From: Rhizobium sp. P40RR-XXII
GTDB taxonomy: Bacteria; Pseudomonadota; Alphaproteobacteria; Rhizobiales; Rhizobiaceae
DNA: 64,000 nt
Direction: 5' to 3'
Assembly: GCF_012641405.1 (NCBI RefSeq)
Contig: NZ_JABAII010000025.1
Coordinates: forward strand, 1-64,000
Shown one piece after another: positions 8,758 to 18,059 of this stretch. Within the stretch, counting starts at the first letter, position 1; each line of letters starts with the position of its first letter. The position numbers and the translations under genes are program-made. The notes beneath the pieces were generated by a model that made no database searches, was not told the DNA's origin, and was given only the letters and a program-made list of their open reading frames with translations.

Positions 8758-9032
8758 GACGCTTGTTCCAGATGGTTTGACGTTCCGCTTCCCGCGGAAT
8801 CGTTAGCAAATTATGTACTGGAGGCAGTTCATAACTGCTTCGGCGTTGGAAGGAAACCCGCATTCGCAATAGAAGAATTTGGCAAACGCCCGGAAATACA
8901 GGCGATACAGCCAATTTCCGATGTTTCGAAAAAGCGCACGTTTATAAGGATTTACGACGGAAATCTGTCAACAGAAAAATTCTGCGCGACTGTAGCAAAA
9001 AAGCAAAAAAAAGGATGACAAAGCTCAATCTT

Positions 9033-9050
9033 TGAGCTAATTTTAGCTCA
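9033..9050. promoter_or_regulatory. Palindrome, possible operator or promoter element
   Basis: The sequence has perfect 7-base arms, TGAGCTA and TAGCTCA, with four bases (ATTT) between. It stands about 45-60 bases before the likely 5' part of the candidate small RNA and 276 bases upstream of proS. It could be a regulator-binding site, but no regulator is known for it. Confidence 0.3.
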
Positions 9051-9089
9051 CAAAAGAGGCAGGAAGGCTAAATTCTTGTCGTTTCGCGG

Positions 9090-9195
9090 TCAAGTCTTGG
9101 GAGGATCAGATCTTAGGCGCGCTCGTTCGCTGCCCCGGTAACGGATAAGGATCACGCGATACTTTAAAACAAGGCTTATAGCCTTGTTTTTTTTT
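9090..9195 (+). ncRNA. Candidate trans-acting small RNA with intrinsic terminator
   Basis: The 3' end is well defined: arms AAAACAAGGC / GCCTTGTTTT (9166-9190) around TTATA, followed by an unbroken T run to 9195. Upstream, GATCAGATC and other short pairing segments suggest a structured transcript of roughly 100 bases. The 5' end is not determined and I could not find a convincing -35/-10 pair, so the start is approximate. The hairpin is nearly symmetric and might instead end the minus-strand DUF1467 transcript, although the T run favours the plus strand. No known RNA family could be assigned from memory. Confidence 0.4.
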
Positions 9196-9381
9196 GCTTT
9201 CTCGGCCCGATCTTCTATCGACGGTGCCCGCTCGCGACGAAGGTTTTACCGGCCTTCAGCCGAGATGCCACAAGCGCGAGCCGAACCTCTTTGCTCCCCC
9301 CACATGACAGGCGTGTGACGAATTGATGGCGATTGCAGGGCGCCCGTCTCGGCGCAACTTTTACTCTACTATTTCTATAGA

Positions 9382-9657
9382 TCACTTATAGCTTGGAACA
9401 ATCTGGGGAATGGAATCTATACTCACCCCGAAGTAATGCGAGGCAACATACCAGGCGCCATAGATGAGAGCCGACACCAGTGTCGTGACGAGAACTACCC
9501 GCCAGGCACGAAATTTCGTCGGCGCGCTTTCGACAGTACCGAGAACTACATGCTCGTCCTCGGCCTGGGTGCGCAGGCCAAACGGCAGGACGGCGAAAAG
9601 CGTAATCCACCAGATGACGAAATAAATGGCGAAACTGGCGACGATCTGCTGGGCCAT
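9382..9657 (-). CDS. DUF1467 family membrane protein
   Basis: The 91-residue product matches DUF1467: an N-terminal span (IVASFAIYFVIWWITLFAVL), the motif PFGLRTQAEDEHVVLGT, then APTKFRAWRVVLVTTL leading into a second span. Two transmembrane helices with a short charged loop are predicted by eye. It follows mce in the long nuo-birA-rnj-mce series on the same strand, about 200 bases after mce. The start has AAGGGAG seven bases upstream. The molecular function is unknown; the gene is very common beside mce and proS in Rhizobiales. Confidence 0.9.
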   Translation of the reverse strand: MAQQIVASFAIYFVIWWITLFAVLPFGLRTQAEDEHVVLGTVESAPTKFRAWRVVLVTTLVSALIYGAWYVASHYFGVSIDSIPQIVPSYK

Positions 9658-9858
9658 TGTACTCCCTTCGAGACGACTTACTCGTCTCCTCCTCTTCCAA
9701 GCTGCTTATAGGGGCAAAGCAATCGTCTTTCAAAGCGCCGATCGGGGTTTTACTGCATAGTTCCTTAGCTTCGGATTGGTTTAAGGAAAAATTATGCAGC
9801 AAATTTATGGCATTACAGGGCGTTCAACGCGTCGCATCCGACGCGCGGCGCTGTAATG

Positions 9859-10263
9859 TCACACCTGCTCAAGCTCAATGAGCGTGCCGAAGAAATCCTT
9901 CGGATGCAGGAAGAGTACCGGCTTGCCATGCGCACCGATTTTCGGCTCACCATTGCCGAGCACGCGCGCGCCCTGGGCAATCAGCCGATCGCGAGCCGCC
10001 AGAATATCGCCAACCTCGTAGCAGATGTGATGCATGCCGCCATCGGGGCTCTTCGCAAGAAAAGCGGCAATCGGCGAGGCCTCGCCCAGCGGTTCCAGCA
10101 ATTCGACCTTGCTGTTCGGCAACTCGACGAAAACGACGGTCACCCCGTGCTCCGGCAGTGCCTGCGGCGCAGACACCGTCGCGCCCAGCATATCACGATA
10201 GGCTTTGGAAGCCTTTTCTATATCCGGAACGGCGAGCGCGACATGATTGATGCGTCCAAGCAT
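9859..10263 (-). CDS. mce: Methylmalonyl-CoA epimerase
   Basis: The 134-residue vicinal-oxygen-chelate enzyme interconverts (2R)- and (2S)-methylmalonyl-CoA in propionyl-CoA catabolism. The first beta strand carries INHVALAVPDIEKA with the metal-binding histidine; the second half has GGMHHICYEV and ends with PKDFFGTLIELEQV, which holds the conserved glutamate ligand. Length is typical. GGGGAGGAGG lies just upstream of the ATG, an unusually strong ribosome site. It follows rnj by 30 bases and is co-directional, so it probably shares that transcript. Confidence 0.95.
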   Translation of the reverse strand: MLGRINHVALAVPDIEKASKAYRDMLGATVSAPQALPEHGVTVVFVELPNSKVELLEPLGEASPIAAFLAKSPDGGMHHICYEVGDILAARDRLIAQGARVLGNGEPKIGAHGKPVLFLHPKDFFGTLIELEQV

Positions 10264-10293
10264 GATACCTCCTCCCCGATCAGCCCGCGAGAC

Positions 10294-11967
10294 TCAGCCG
10301 CCGGTGCGTGTGATGAACACGGTCACGAGAGGCTTCTTCCCCCAACCTTGATTGGCGGCAGCACGCACCGCACGACGCGTGGCCTCTTGCATCATGCCCA
10401 GATCCTTGCGGCGAGCACGGGGAATGCTCTCGATGGCACTGACGATGGCGTCGAAGAGCGTATCCTCCATCTCCTCGCCTTCGTCATCATAGGCAGGCAG
10501 GCCGATCGACACGAGATCGGGATCGCCGACGATATCATAACGGGCATCGAGCACGACGTTGACGGCGACATGGCCGACATAGGAAAGCTTTTTGCGCTCG
10601 CCGATGCCCATCTCGTCGAAATCGCCGATCAATATGCCGTCTTTGAAAATGCGACCATGCGGCGCCTCGCCGATCACTTCGACCGGACCCGGCGCAAGAC
10701 GCACGACATCGCCGTTGCGCACGCGGGGCACGGTGGCAATGCCGCTTTGCTCAGCCAGCTCCTTATGCGCGGTCAGATGCGTCGCCTCGCCATGGACGGG
10801 GATGACGACCTTCGGGCGCGTCCATTCATACATCTTCTGCAATTCGTTGCGCCTGGGGTGGCCGGAGACATGCACGAGCGCTTCCGCGTCCGTCACCACA
10901 TGCACACCCTGTTCGATCAGGCCGTTCTTGATGTCCTGGATCGCCTTCTCGTTGCCGGGAATGGCGCGCGAGGAGAAGACGACGATATCGCCTGATGCCA
11001 ATGCGACATTGCGCATTTCGTCGCGTGAAAGTTTGGCAAGCGCGGCCCGCGGCTCGCCCTGGCTGCCGGTCAGGATCACCACGACCTTGTCGCGTGGGAT
11101 ATAGCCATATTCGTCTTCGGCGATGAAGGGCTTGATGCCTTCCATGATGCCGATATCGCGGGCGACATCGACGACACGCTTCAGCGAACTGCCGAGCAGC
11201 AGTATTTCGCGGCCGGCGGCTTCGGCGGCCTCGGCAATGGTGCGGATACGCCCGACGTTCGATGAGAAAGTCGTGATCGCCACCCTGCCCTCGGCGTCTT
11301 CGATGATCTTGCGCAGGCTTTCGGAGACATCCTTTTCCGAAGGCGAAACACCATCGCGCAGAGCGTTGGTGGAATCGCACATCAGTGCCAGCACGCCCTC
11401 TTCGCCAAGCTGGCGGAAACGGGTCTCGTCGGTCAGCGGCCCGAGCGAAGGCTCATGATCGATCTTCCAGTCGCCGGTGTGGACGACATTGCCGAGCGGC
11501 GTGCGGATCATCAGCGACATCGGCTCGGGGATTGAGTGGTTGACGGCCACGCCTTCGATCTCGAAGGGGCCGACATTGATACGATCGCCGGCCTTGAAGA
11601 GCGTCACGGGGATCTCGCCCATCGACTTCTCATAGTCGCGCTTGGCTTCGAGAAGCCCGGCGGTGAAGGCGGACGCATAGATCGGAACATTAAGGCCCGG
11701 CCAAAGGTCGTTCAGCGCGCCGTAGTGATCCTCGTGCGCATGGGTGATGATGATGCCCTTGAGGTTCTTGCGTTCCTTGGCGAGGAAGCGGATATCCGGC
11801 AAGACGAGGTCGACACCAGGCAGATCCGGCCCAGGGAACGTCACGCCGCAATCGACCATGATCCACTGGCGTTGCTCCGCAGGACCATAGCCGTAGAGGG
11901 CGAGATTCATGCCGATCTCGCCGACGCCGCCGAGAGGCAGAAACACCAATTCGTCTTGCTTCGCCAT
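10294..11967 (-). CDS. rnj: Ribonuclease J
   Basis: The 557-residue metallo-beta-lactamase/beta-CASP nuclease processes and degrades RNA with endo- and 5'-3' exonuclease activity. The metal-binding motif is ITHAHEDHYGAL near residue 80; other signatures are DCGVTFPG, HTGDWKID, and the beta-CASP motif ending in VSGHPRRNELQKMYEWTRP and PVHGEA. I choose 11967 because GGGGA precedes it and MAKQDELVFLPLGG is the usual opening. An in-frame ATG at 11985 overlaps the birA stop codon and is the alternative. In rhizobia this enzyme acts in 16S/23S rRNA maturation. Confidence 0.95.
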   Translation of the reverse strand: MAKQDELVFLPLGGVGEIGMNLALYGYGPAEQRQWIMVDCGVTFPGPDLPGVDLVLPDIRFLAKERKNLKGIIITHAHEDHYGALNDLWPGLNVPIYASAFTAGLLEAKRDYEKSMGEIPVTLFKAGDRINVGPFEIEGVAVNHSIPEPMSLMIRTPLGNVVHTGDWKIDHEPSLGPLTDETRFRQLGEEGVLALMCDSTNALRDGVSPSEKDVSESLRKIIEDAEGRVAITTFSSNVGRIRTIAEAAEAAGREILLLGSSLKRVVDVARDIGIMEGIKPFIAEDEYGYIPRDKVVVILTGSQGEPRAALAKLSRDEMRNVALASGDIVVFSSRAIPGNEKAIQDIKNGLIEQGVHVVTDAEALVHVSGHPRRNELQKMYEWTRPKVVIPVHGEATHLTAHKELAEQSGIATVPRVRNGDVVRLAPGPVEVIGEAPHGRIFKDGILIGDFDEMGIGERKKLSYVGHVAVNVVLDARYDIVGDPDLVSIGLPAYDDEGEEMEDTLFDAIVSAIESIPRARRKDLGMMQEATRRAVRAAANQGWGKKPLVTVFITRTGG

Positions 11968-11981
11968 CTGATCCCCAACCA

Positions 11982-12749
11982 TCATCTAAAAAAAACGTCG
12001 CCCGCGGCGATCGGCATGATCCTGCCGTCCTCGGTCTCGAGCATTAACAAGCCATTATCATCGATTCCGGAGAAATGGCCCGAAATCGAGCGATCCGGCA
12101 AGTTTACCGTGATCTTTTCCCCGATCCCGCATGCGACTTCGCGCCAGCGCGCGGTGATCTCGCGAATGCCCTTGCCGCGGTTCCAGACATCGAGCGCTTC
12201 GGACATAGCGGCATAAAGATGGGCAAACAATTCCTCCGGCGAAACTATCGAGCCCTGCTGCCTGAGGCAGGTGACGGGATACATCGGATTTTCAGGCATT
12301 ACAGCGATATTGATGCCGATGCCGATGACGAGCGCGTAACGGCCGTCGGGCAAGGCCTCGCCTTCGATCAGGATACCGCAGGTCTTCTTGCGGCCGATCA
12401 GGATATCGTTCGGCCACTTGATCTCGACTGGCTCGGCAGCCAACGGCAGCACGCTACGAACGGCCTGATGCACGGCGACCGCGACCGCGAGTGGCAGGGA
12501 GCCGAGGCGGTCCATGGGAGCGGGATCGACCAGAAGGAGAGATGCATAAAGATTGCCCGGTTCCGACACCCAGGGGCGCCCGCGGCGGCCGCGGCCGCCC
12601 GTCTGGCGCTCGGCGGTTACCCAAAGGTTCCCGGGGTCGCCTGCGCGCGCACGTTCGAGGCACACGCTGTTTGTGGACGAAGTCTCTTGAAGGGCATCAT
12701 GCCGGAAGTCGGCGAGCGACTTCCGGCTGTTCATGTCAGACGCCATCAA
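11982..12749 (-). CDS. birA: Biotin--[acetyl-CoA-carboxylase] ligase (monofunctional BirA)
   Basis: The 255-residue product joins biotin to the carboxyl carrier protein. It has the biotin-adenylate loop GGRGRRGRPW, the motif KWPNDILIGRKKTCGILIE, and the C-terminal SH3-like cap. The N-terminal DNA-binding domain of E. coli BirA is absent, so it should not repress biotin genes. The start overlaps the nuoN stop by four bases, and in-frame ATGs at 12746 and 12734 are possible alternatives. Placement at the end of the nuo operon is usual in Rhizobiales. Confidence 0.95.
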   Translation of the reverse strand: MMASDMNSRKSLADFRHDALQETSSTNSVCLERARAGDPGNLWVTAERQTGGRGRRGRPWVSEPGNLYASLLLVDPAPMDRLGSLPLAVAVAVHQAVRSVLPLAAEPVEIKWPNDILIGRKKTCGILIEGEALPDGRYALVIGIGINIAVMPENPMYPVTCLRQQGSIVSPEELFAHLYAAMSEALDVWNRGKGIREITARWREVACGIGEKITVNLPDRSISGHFSGIDDNGLLMLETEDGRIMPIAAGDVFFR

Positions 12750-14188
12750 AACAGCGTCGCGGCGGCCAGATCGGCAGCCCCGCCGATTACGCCGCCGAAG
12801 AAGACATAGGTGATGACGAACAGGCCGGAAAGACCGAAGACGAGGCGCAGCGAGCCGGCGGTGCGCGTGAACTCGTCCGTGGCCTCATCGAACCACATCA
12901 CCTTGATGACGCGCAGGTAGTAGTAAGCGCCGACGACGGAGGCCAGCACGCCGATAATGGCGAGTGCATAGAGATGCGCCTGGATGGCCGCGACGAAGAC
13001 GAAATACTTTCCGAAGAAGCCGGCGAGCGGCGGAATGCCGGCCAGCGAGAACATCAGCGCCGTCAGCACGACCGCCATAAAGGGATTAGTCGTGGAAAGG
13101 CCGGCGAGATCGTCGACGTTCTCGACCTGACGGCCATCCTTGCGGCGCATCGCCATGATGATGGCGAAGGAGCCGAGCGTCATGACCATGTAGATGACCA
13201 TATATAGCATGACGCCGGAGACGCCAGTCTTTGTGCCGGCGGCGAGGCCGACGAGCGCATAGCCCATGTGGCCGATCGAAGAGTAGGCCATCAGTCGCTT
13301 GAAATTGCGCTGGCCGATCGCGGCGAAGGCGCCGAGCAGCATCGAGGCGATCGAGATGAACACGATGATCTGCTGCCAGTCGGCAAGCACCGGATGGAAG
13401 GCGGTGACGACGATGCGCGTCAGGATCGCCATGGCGGCAACCTTGGGTGCCGCCGCGAAGAAGGCGGTGACCGGGGTCGGCGCACCTTCATAGACATCGG
13501 GCGTCCACATGTGGAACGGCACGGCGGAGATCTTGAACGCCAGACCGGCAAGCACGAAGACCAGACCGAAGACGAGGCCGAGCGAACGGGTCTCGGCGTT
13601 GAGCGCCGTCGCGATGGCGTCGAAGGTCGTGTGGCCGGTGAAGCCGTAGACCAGCGACATGCCGTACAGCAGCATACCGGAAGACAGCGCGCCAAGGACA
13701 AAGTACTTCAGGCCGGCTTCAGTCGACTTGACGCTATCGCGGTTGATGGCGGCGACGACGTAAAGCGCCAGCGACTGCAGTTCCAGCGACAAATAGAGCG
13801 AGATCAGGTCGTGCGCCGAGATCATCAGCAGGATGCCGAGGGTCGCGAGCACAAGCAGAACCGGGAACTCGAAGCGATCGAGCTGTTGCTCGCGCGCATG
13901 CCCCATGCTCATGAACATGGCGACGATCGAACCGACCAGCGCTACGATCTTCATGAAGCGGGAGAAGCCGTCGGCGAGATAGGCGCCGCCATAGGCCAGC
14001 CCCTCACCCGGCACGAAGATGATCCAGAGACCGGCCACCGCGAGAAGCGCGATGGCAAGACCGGTGACCATGGGTCCCGACCGTTCGCCCGAGAAGACGC
14101 CGATCATGAGCAGCGCAAGCGCACCGACCGCGAGGATAAGCTCCGGAATGGAAAGATGCAGGCTTGCAAGAATTGTGTCAGCAGTCAT
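12746..14188 (-). CDS. nuoN: NADH-quinone oxidoreductase subunit N
   Basis: The 480-residue antiporter-like membrane subunit forms part of the proton-pumping arm of complex I. About 14 membrane spans are visible. The conserved lysine/histidine region appears in YSSIGHMGYALVGLAAG and FKISAVPFHMWTPDVYEGAP, the family signature. It lies 18 bases after nuoM and overlaps birA by four bases. Confidence 0.97.
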   Translation of the reverse strand: MTADTILASLHLSIPELILAVGALALLMIGVFSGERSGPMVTGLAIALLAVAGLWIIFVPGEGLAYGGAYLADGFSRFMKIVALVGSIVAMFMSMGHAREQQLDRFEFPVLLVLATLGILLMISAHDLISLYLSLELQSLALYVVAAINRDSVKSTEAGLKYFVLGALSSGMLLYGMSLVYGFTGHTTFDAIATALNAETRSLGLVFGLVFVLAGLAFKISAVPFHMWTPDVYEGAPTPVTAFFAAAPKVAAMAILTRIVVTAFHPVLADWQQIIVFISIASMLLGAFAAIGQRNFKRLMAYSSIGHMGYALVGLAAGTKTGVSGVMLYMVIYMVMTLGSFAIIMAMRRKDGRQVENVDDLAGLSTTNPFMAVVLTALMFSLAGIPPLAGFFGKYFVFVAAIQAHLYALAIIGVLASVVGAYYYLRVIKVMWFDEATDEFTRTAGSLRLVFGLSGLFVITYVFFGGVIGGAADLAAATLF

Positions 14189-14206
14189 GTCGAATAAGTC
14201 CCGTCA

Positions 14207-15718
14207 TCAATTCATCGACAGCGCAACATTCTGCGCAGCGTGCAGGGCAGCGGTATAGTTGTTCACCAGCAGATCCACCGAAGCGGCCGTGGCATCGAAG
14301 ATCGGAGCCGGATAGACGCCGAAGAAGATCGTGAGCGCGATCAGCGGATAGAGGATCAGCTGTTCACGCGGCGACAGATCCAGAAGCTTCTTCAGGTTTT
14401 CCTTCTCCAGCGCGCCGAAAATGACGCGGCGGTAGAGCCAGAGCGCATAGGCGGCCGACAGGATCACGCCGGTCGCGGCGAAAAGCGCAACCCAGGTATT
14501 GGCGCGGAAAACGCCGATCAGGGTCAGGAATTCGCCGATGAAGCCGGAGGTGCCGGGCAGGCCGACATTGGCCATGGTGAAGACCATCATGGCGACGGCG
14601 TATTTCGGCATGTTGTTGACCAGGCCGCCATAGGCCGCGATCTCGCGGGTATGGGTACGGTCGTAGATCACGCCGACGCAGAGGAAGAGCGCGCCCGAGA
14701 CGATGCCGTGCGACAGCATCTGGAAGATCGCGCCCTGGACGCCCTGCTGGTTGGCAGCGAAGATGCCCATGGTCACGTAGCCCATGTGGGCGACGGACGA
14801 ATAGGCGATCAGTTTCTTGATGTCATCCTGCATCATCGCAACCAGCGAGGTGTAGATGATGGCGATGACCGAAAGCGCGAAGACGAGCGGCGCGAAATAT
14901 TCCGAAGCGTTCGGGAACATGCCGAGCGAGAAACGGATGAGGCCGTAGCCGCCGAGCTTCAGAAGGATGCCCGCCAGGATGACCGAGCCGGCCGTCGGCG
15001 CCTGAACGTGCGCGTCGGGGAGCCATGTATGGACCGGCCACATCGGCATCTTCACCGCGAAAGAGGCGAAGAAGGCCAGCCAGAGCCATGTCTGCATCTG
15101 CGGCGGGAACTTGTACTGCAGCAGCGTCGGGATATCGGTCGTGCCGGACTGCCAGTACATCGCCATGATGGCGAGCAGCATCAGCACGGAGCCGAGCAGC
15201 GTGTAGAGGAAGAACTTGTAGCTGGCGTAGACGCGATCCTTGCCGCCCCAGACGCCGATGATCAGGAACATCGGAATGAGGCCGGCTTCGAAGAAGACGT
15301 AGAACAGCACGATATCCAGCGACGTGAACACGCCGACCATCATCGTCTCGAGGACGAGGAAGGCGATCATATAGTCCTTCAGCCGCTTTTCGACCGAGAG
15401 CCAGCTTGCCAGCACGCAGAAGGGCATCAGGAAGGTCGAGAGGATGACGAACAGCATGGAGATGCCGTCGACGCCCATGTGATAGCTGATGCCGCCGGTC
15501 AGCCACTCGTGCTTTTCGATCAGCTGGAAGCCCGGATTGGCATTGTCGAACCAGATCCAGACGAACAGCGACACGATGAAGGTGACGATGGTCGTCGCCA
15601 GCGAGATGTTCAGGATATTTCGGCGACCGTTGGCCCCGTTCTCCTGCGTGAACAGCAGGAGAAGGACACCGACCAGCGGCAGAAACGTGACCGTTGAAAG
15701 AATAGGCCAATCGGTCAT
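14207..15718 (-). CDS. nuoM: NADH-quinone oxidoreductase subunit M
   Basis: The 503-residue antiporter-like subunit of the membrane arm has the typical opening with LPLVGVLLLLF, the channel motif FAVKMPMWPVHTWLPDAHVQ (K and H of the proton path), and YSSVAHMGYVTMGIFA. About 14 spans. The stop of nuoL and the start of this gene touch at 15718, implying translational coupling. Confidence 0.97.
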   Translation of the reverse strand: MTDWPILSTVTFLPLVGVLLLLFTQENGANGRRNILNISLATTIVTFIVSLFVWIWFDNANPGFQLIEKHEWLTGGISYHMGVDGISMLFVILSTFLMPFCVLASWLSVEKRLKDYMIAFLVLETMMVGVFTSLDIVLFYVFFEAGLIPMFLIIGVWGGKDRVYASYKFFLYTLLGSVLMLLAIMAMYWQSGTTDIPTLLQYKFPPQMQTWLWLAFFASFAVKMPMWPVHTWLPDAHVQAPTAGSVILAGILLKLGGYGLIRFSLGMFPNASEYFAPLVFALSVIAIIYTSLVAMMQDDIKKLIAYSSVAHMGYVTMGIFAANQQGVQGAIFQMLSHGIVSGALFLCVGVIYDRTHTREIAAYGGLVNNMPKYAVAMMVFTMANVGLPGTSGFIGEFLTLIGVFRANTWVALFAATGVILSAAYALWLYRRVIFGALEKENLKKLLDLSPREQLILYPLIALTIFFGVYPAPIFDATAASVDLLVNNYTAALHAAQNVALSMN

Positions 15719-17712
15719 CAGAGGGAACTCCCGAGCATCATCCAGGTAACGAGGGCGGCAATGCCGAGCAGCATCGCGAAGGCATAGTGATAGAGGTAGC
15801 CGGTCTGCAGGCGCACGACACGGTTGGTGACATCGACGACGCGCGCGGCGATGCCGTTCGGGCCGATGGTGTCGATGACCCCGATGTCGCCCTTCTTCCA
15901 GAGGAAGCGGCCAAGCGCCTTGGCGGAACGGACGAAGAGGAAGTCATAGAGCTCGTCGAAATACCACTTGTTCAAGAGGAACTCGTAAAGCACGCGCTGC
16001 TGCTGGGCGAGCCGGCGCGGCGTTTCCGGCGACTGGATGTAGAAATACCAGGCGGTGACGAGGCCGAGGAGCATGGCGATGAAGGGGCTGAGCTCAACCC
16101 ACAAAGGCGCATGTTCCATCTCTTCGAGGATCTTGTTGTCCGGGAGCGTGAACAGCGCATGCTTCCAGAATTCCTCGTAGGCATGGCCGACGAAATCGGC
16201 GTTGAAATACATGCCGGCGAAGACGGCGCCGATCGCCAGCAGGTAGAGCGGGATCAGCATGACATTCGGCGATTCATGCACGTGATGCATGACCTCGTGC
16301 GAAGCGCGGGGCTTGCCGAAGAAGGTCATGAAGATCAGGCGCCAGGAATAGAAGCTAGTGAACATCGCGGCGATGACGAGCAGCGTGAAGGCGAAGCTTG
16401 CGGCTGCATTGTGCGAGGCGAAGGCCGCAAGGATGATCGCATCCTTCGAGATGAAGCCGGCAAAGCCGATATGCGTGAGCGGGATGCCGACGCCGGTGAT
16501 GGCCAGCGTGCCGATAACCATCATCCAGAAGGTCTTCTGGATATGCGGGCGCAGGCCACCCATATGACGCATGTCCTGCTCGCCGTCGACGGCGTGGATG
16601 ACCGAGCCGGCGCAGAGGAAGAGCAGAGCCTTGAAGAAGGCGTGGGTGAACAGATGGAAGATCGCGGCGCCGTAGGCGCCGACGCCGAGGGCGACGAACA
16701 TGTAGCCGAGCTGCGAACAGGTCGAGTAGGCGATGACGCGCTTGATGTCGTTCTGCACGAGGCCGACGGTTGCGGCGAAGAAGGCCGTAATCGCGCCGAT
16801 GATGGTGACGACGGTCAGCGCATCCTGCGACAGTTCGAAGATCGGCGACATGCGGGCGACGAGGAAGACGCCGGCGGTGACCATGGTTGCAGCATGGATG
16901 AGTGCGGAGACCGGCGTCGGCCCTTCCATGGCGTCCGGCAGCCAGGTGTGCAGCAGGAACTGCGCCGACTTGCCCATCGCGCCCATGAAGAGCAGCAGGC
17001 AGACGGCCGTCAGCGCATGGCCGCGATCGAGATGCATGCCCAAGAAATTGAGCACGATGTCGCCCGGCTGCCCGCCCTGCCCTGCGGCAAAGCTCTGTGC
17101 GTTGCCGAAGATGACATCGAAATTGATCGAGCCGAAGAGGACGAAGACGCCGGCAATGCCGAGCACGAAACCGAAGTCGCCGACGCGGTTGACGATGAAG
17201 GCCTTAATCGCCGCCGCGGAGGCGGACGGCTTCTTGAACCAGAAGCCGATCAGCAGATAGGAGGCCAGACCGACGCCTTCCCAGCCGAAGAACATCTGGG
17301 CGAGATTGTCGGAGGTCACCAGCATGAGCATGGCGAAGGTGAAGAGCGAGAGATAGGCGAAAAAGCGCGGACGATGCGGATCGTGATGCATGTATCCAAT
17401 CGAATAGACGTGAACCAGGGTCGAAACCGAGTTCACGACGATCAGCATCACCGAGGTCAGCGTGTCGACGCGCAGCGACCAGGAGGCGTCGATGCCGCCG
17501 GACTGGATCCAGCGCAGCACCTCGACTTTGATAGCGCCGTCGGTATGGCCGAGGGCCACGGTGAAAAAGACGGCCCAGGAAAGAACCGCGGCGACGATCA
17601 TCAGGCCGGTGGTAACATATTCCGAAGCCTTGGCGCCGATCGCGCGGCCGAAAAGGCCGGCGATGATCGCACCGATCAGGGGAAGAAAGACGATAGCCTT
17701 ATATAAAAACAT
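15718..17712 (-). CDS. nuoL: NADH-quinone oxidoreductase subunit L
   Basis: The 664-residue subunit is the distal antiporter-like unit, with the long C-terminal lateral helix that runs along the membrane arm. Visible motifs: SIGYMHHDPHRPRFFAYLSL, FLLHTWLPDAMEGPTPVSAL, and YSTCSQLGYMFVALG. The C-terminal segment after residue ~510 includes the amphipathic helix and a last span. Seven bases separate it from nuoK. Confidence 0.97.
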   Translation of the reverse strand: MFLYKAIVFLPLIGAIIAGLFGRAIGAKASEYVTTGLMIVAAVLSWAVFFTVALGHTDGAIKVEVLRWIQSGGIDASWSLRVDTLTSVMLIVVNSVSTLVHVYSIGYMHHDPHRPRFFAYLSLFTFAMLMLVTSDNLAQMFFGWEGVGLASYLLIGFWFKKPSASAAAIKAFIVNRVGDFGFVLGIAGVFVLFGSINFDVIFGNAQSFAAGQGGQPGDIVLNFLGMHLDRGHALTAVCLLLFMGAMGKSAQFLLHTWLPDAMEGPTPVSALIHAATMVTAGVFLVARMSPIFELSQDALTVVTIIGAITAFFAATVGLVQNDIKRVIAYSTCSQLGYMFVALGVGAYGAAIFHLFTHAFFKALLFLCAGSVIHAVDGEQDMRHMGGLRPHIQKTFWMMVIGTLAITGVGIPLTHIGFAGFISKDAIILAAFASHNAAASFAFTLLVIAAMFTSFYSWRLIFMTFFGKPRASHEVMHHVHESPNVMLIPLYLLAIGAVFAGMYFNADFVGHAYEEFWKHALFTLPDNKILEEMEHAPLWVELSPFIAMLLGLVTAWYFYIQSPETPRRLAQQQRVLYEFLLNKWYFDELYDFLFVRSAKALGRFLWKKGDIGVIDTIGPNGIAARVVDVTNRVVRLQTGYLYHYAFAMLLGIAALVTWMMLGSSL

Positions 17713-17719
17713 AGCTGTA

Positions 17720-18028
17720 TCAGCCCTTCATCATGTTGACGTCTTCGACGGCGATGGAACCGCGGTTACGGTAGAAGACGACGAGAATTGCAAGACCGAT
17801 GGCAGCCTCGGCGGCGGCGACGGTCAAAATGAACAGAGCGAAAACCTGGCCGACGATGTCGTTGAGGAACGACGAGAACGCGACCATGTTGATGTTGACC
17901 GCGAGCAATATGAGCTCGATGGACATCAGGATGATGATGACGTTCTTGCGGTTGAGAAAGATACCGAAAACGCCGAGCACGAAGAGGATGGCGCTGACCG
18001 TGAGGTAGTGGGAAAGTCCGATGACCAT
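17720..18028 (-). CDS. nuoK: NADH-quinone oxidoreductase subunit K
   Basis: The 102-residue, three-span subunit belongs to the membrane arm near the quinone site. The conserved segment NRKNVIIILMSIELILLAVN contains the essential glutamate of the E-channel, and the second glutamate is in AAAEAAIGLAILV. The gene follows nuoJ after 31 bases. Confidence 0.97.
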   Translation of the reverse strand: MVIGLSHYLTVSAILFVLGVFGIFLNRKNVIIILMSIELILLAVNINMVAFSSFLNDIVGQVFALFILTVAAAEAAIGLAILVVFYRNRGSIAVEDVNMMKG

Positions 18029-18059
18029 GTTCTTGTTCCTTTGATCCCCGTGCCTCGCC

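Larger units (their letters stand above)
8758..9381. other. Gene-free stretch between proS and the DUF1467 gene
   Basis: About 620 bases with no convincing protein-coding frame. It is AT-richer near proS (8930-9060). It holds a palindrome at 9033-9050 and a hairpin followed by nine T residues at 9166-9195, entered separately. The open frame that crosses part of it on the plus strand is antisense to proS and has no ribosome site. Confidence 0.6.

Noticed and set aside
14240..17706. Long plus-strand open frames opposite nuoM and nuoL
   Set aside because: They are mirror frames of nuoM and nuoL with no domain similarity and repetitive Asp/Glu/Arg composition.
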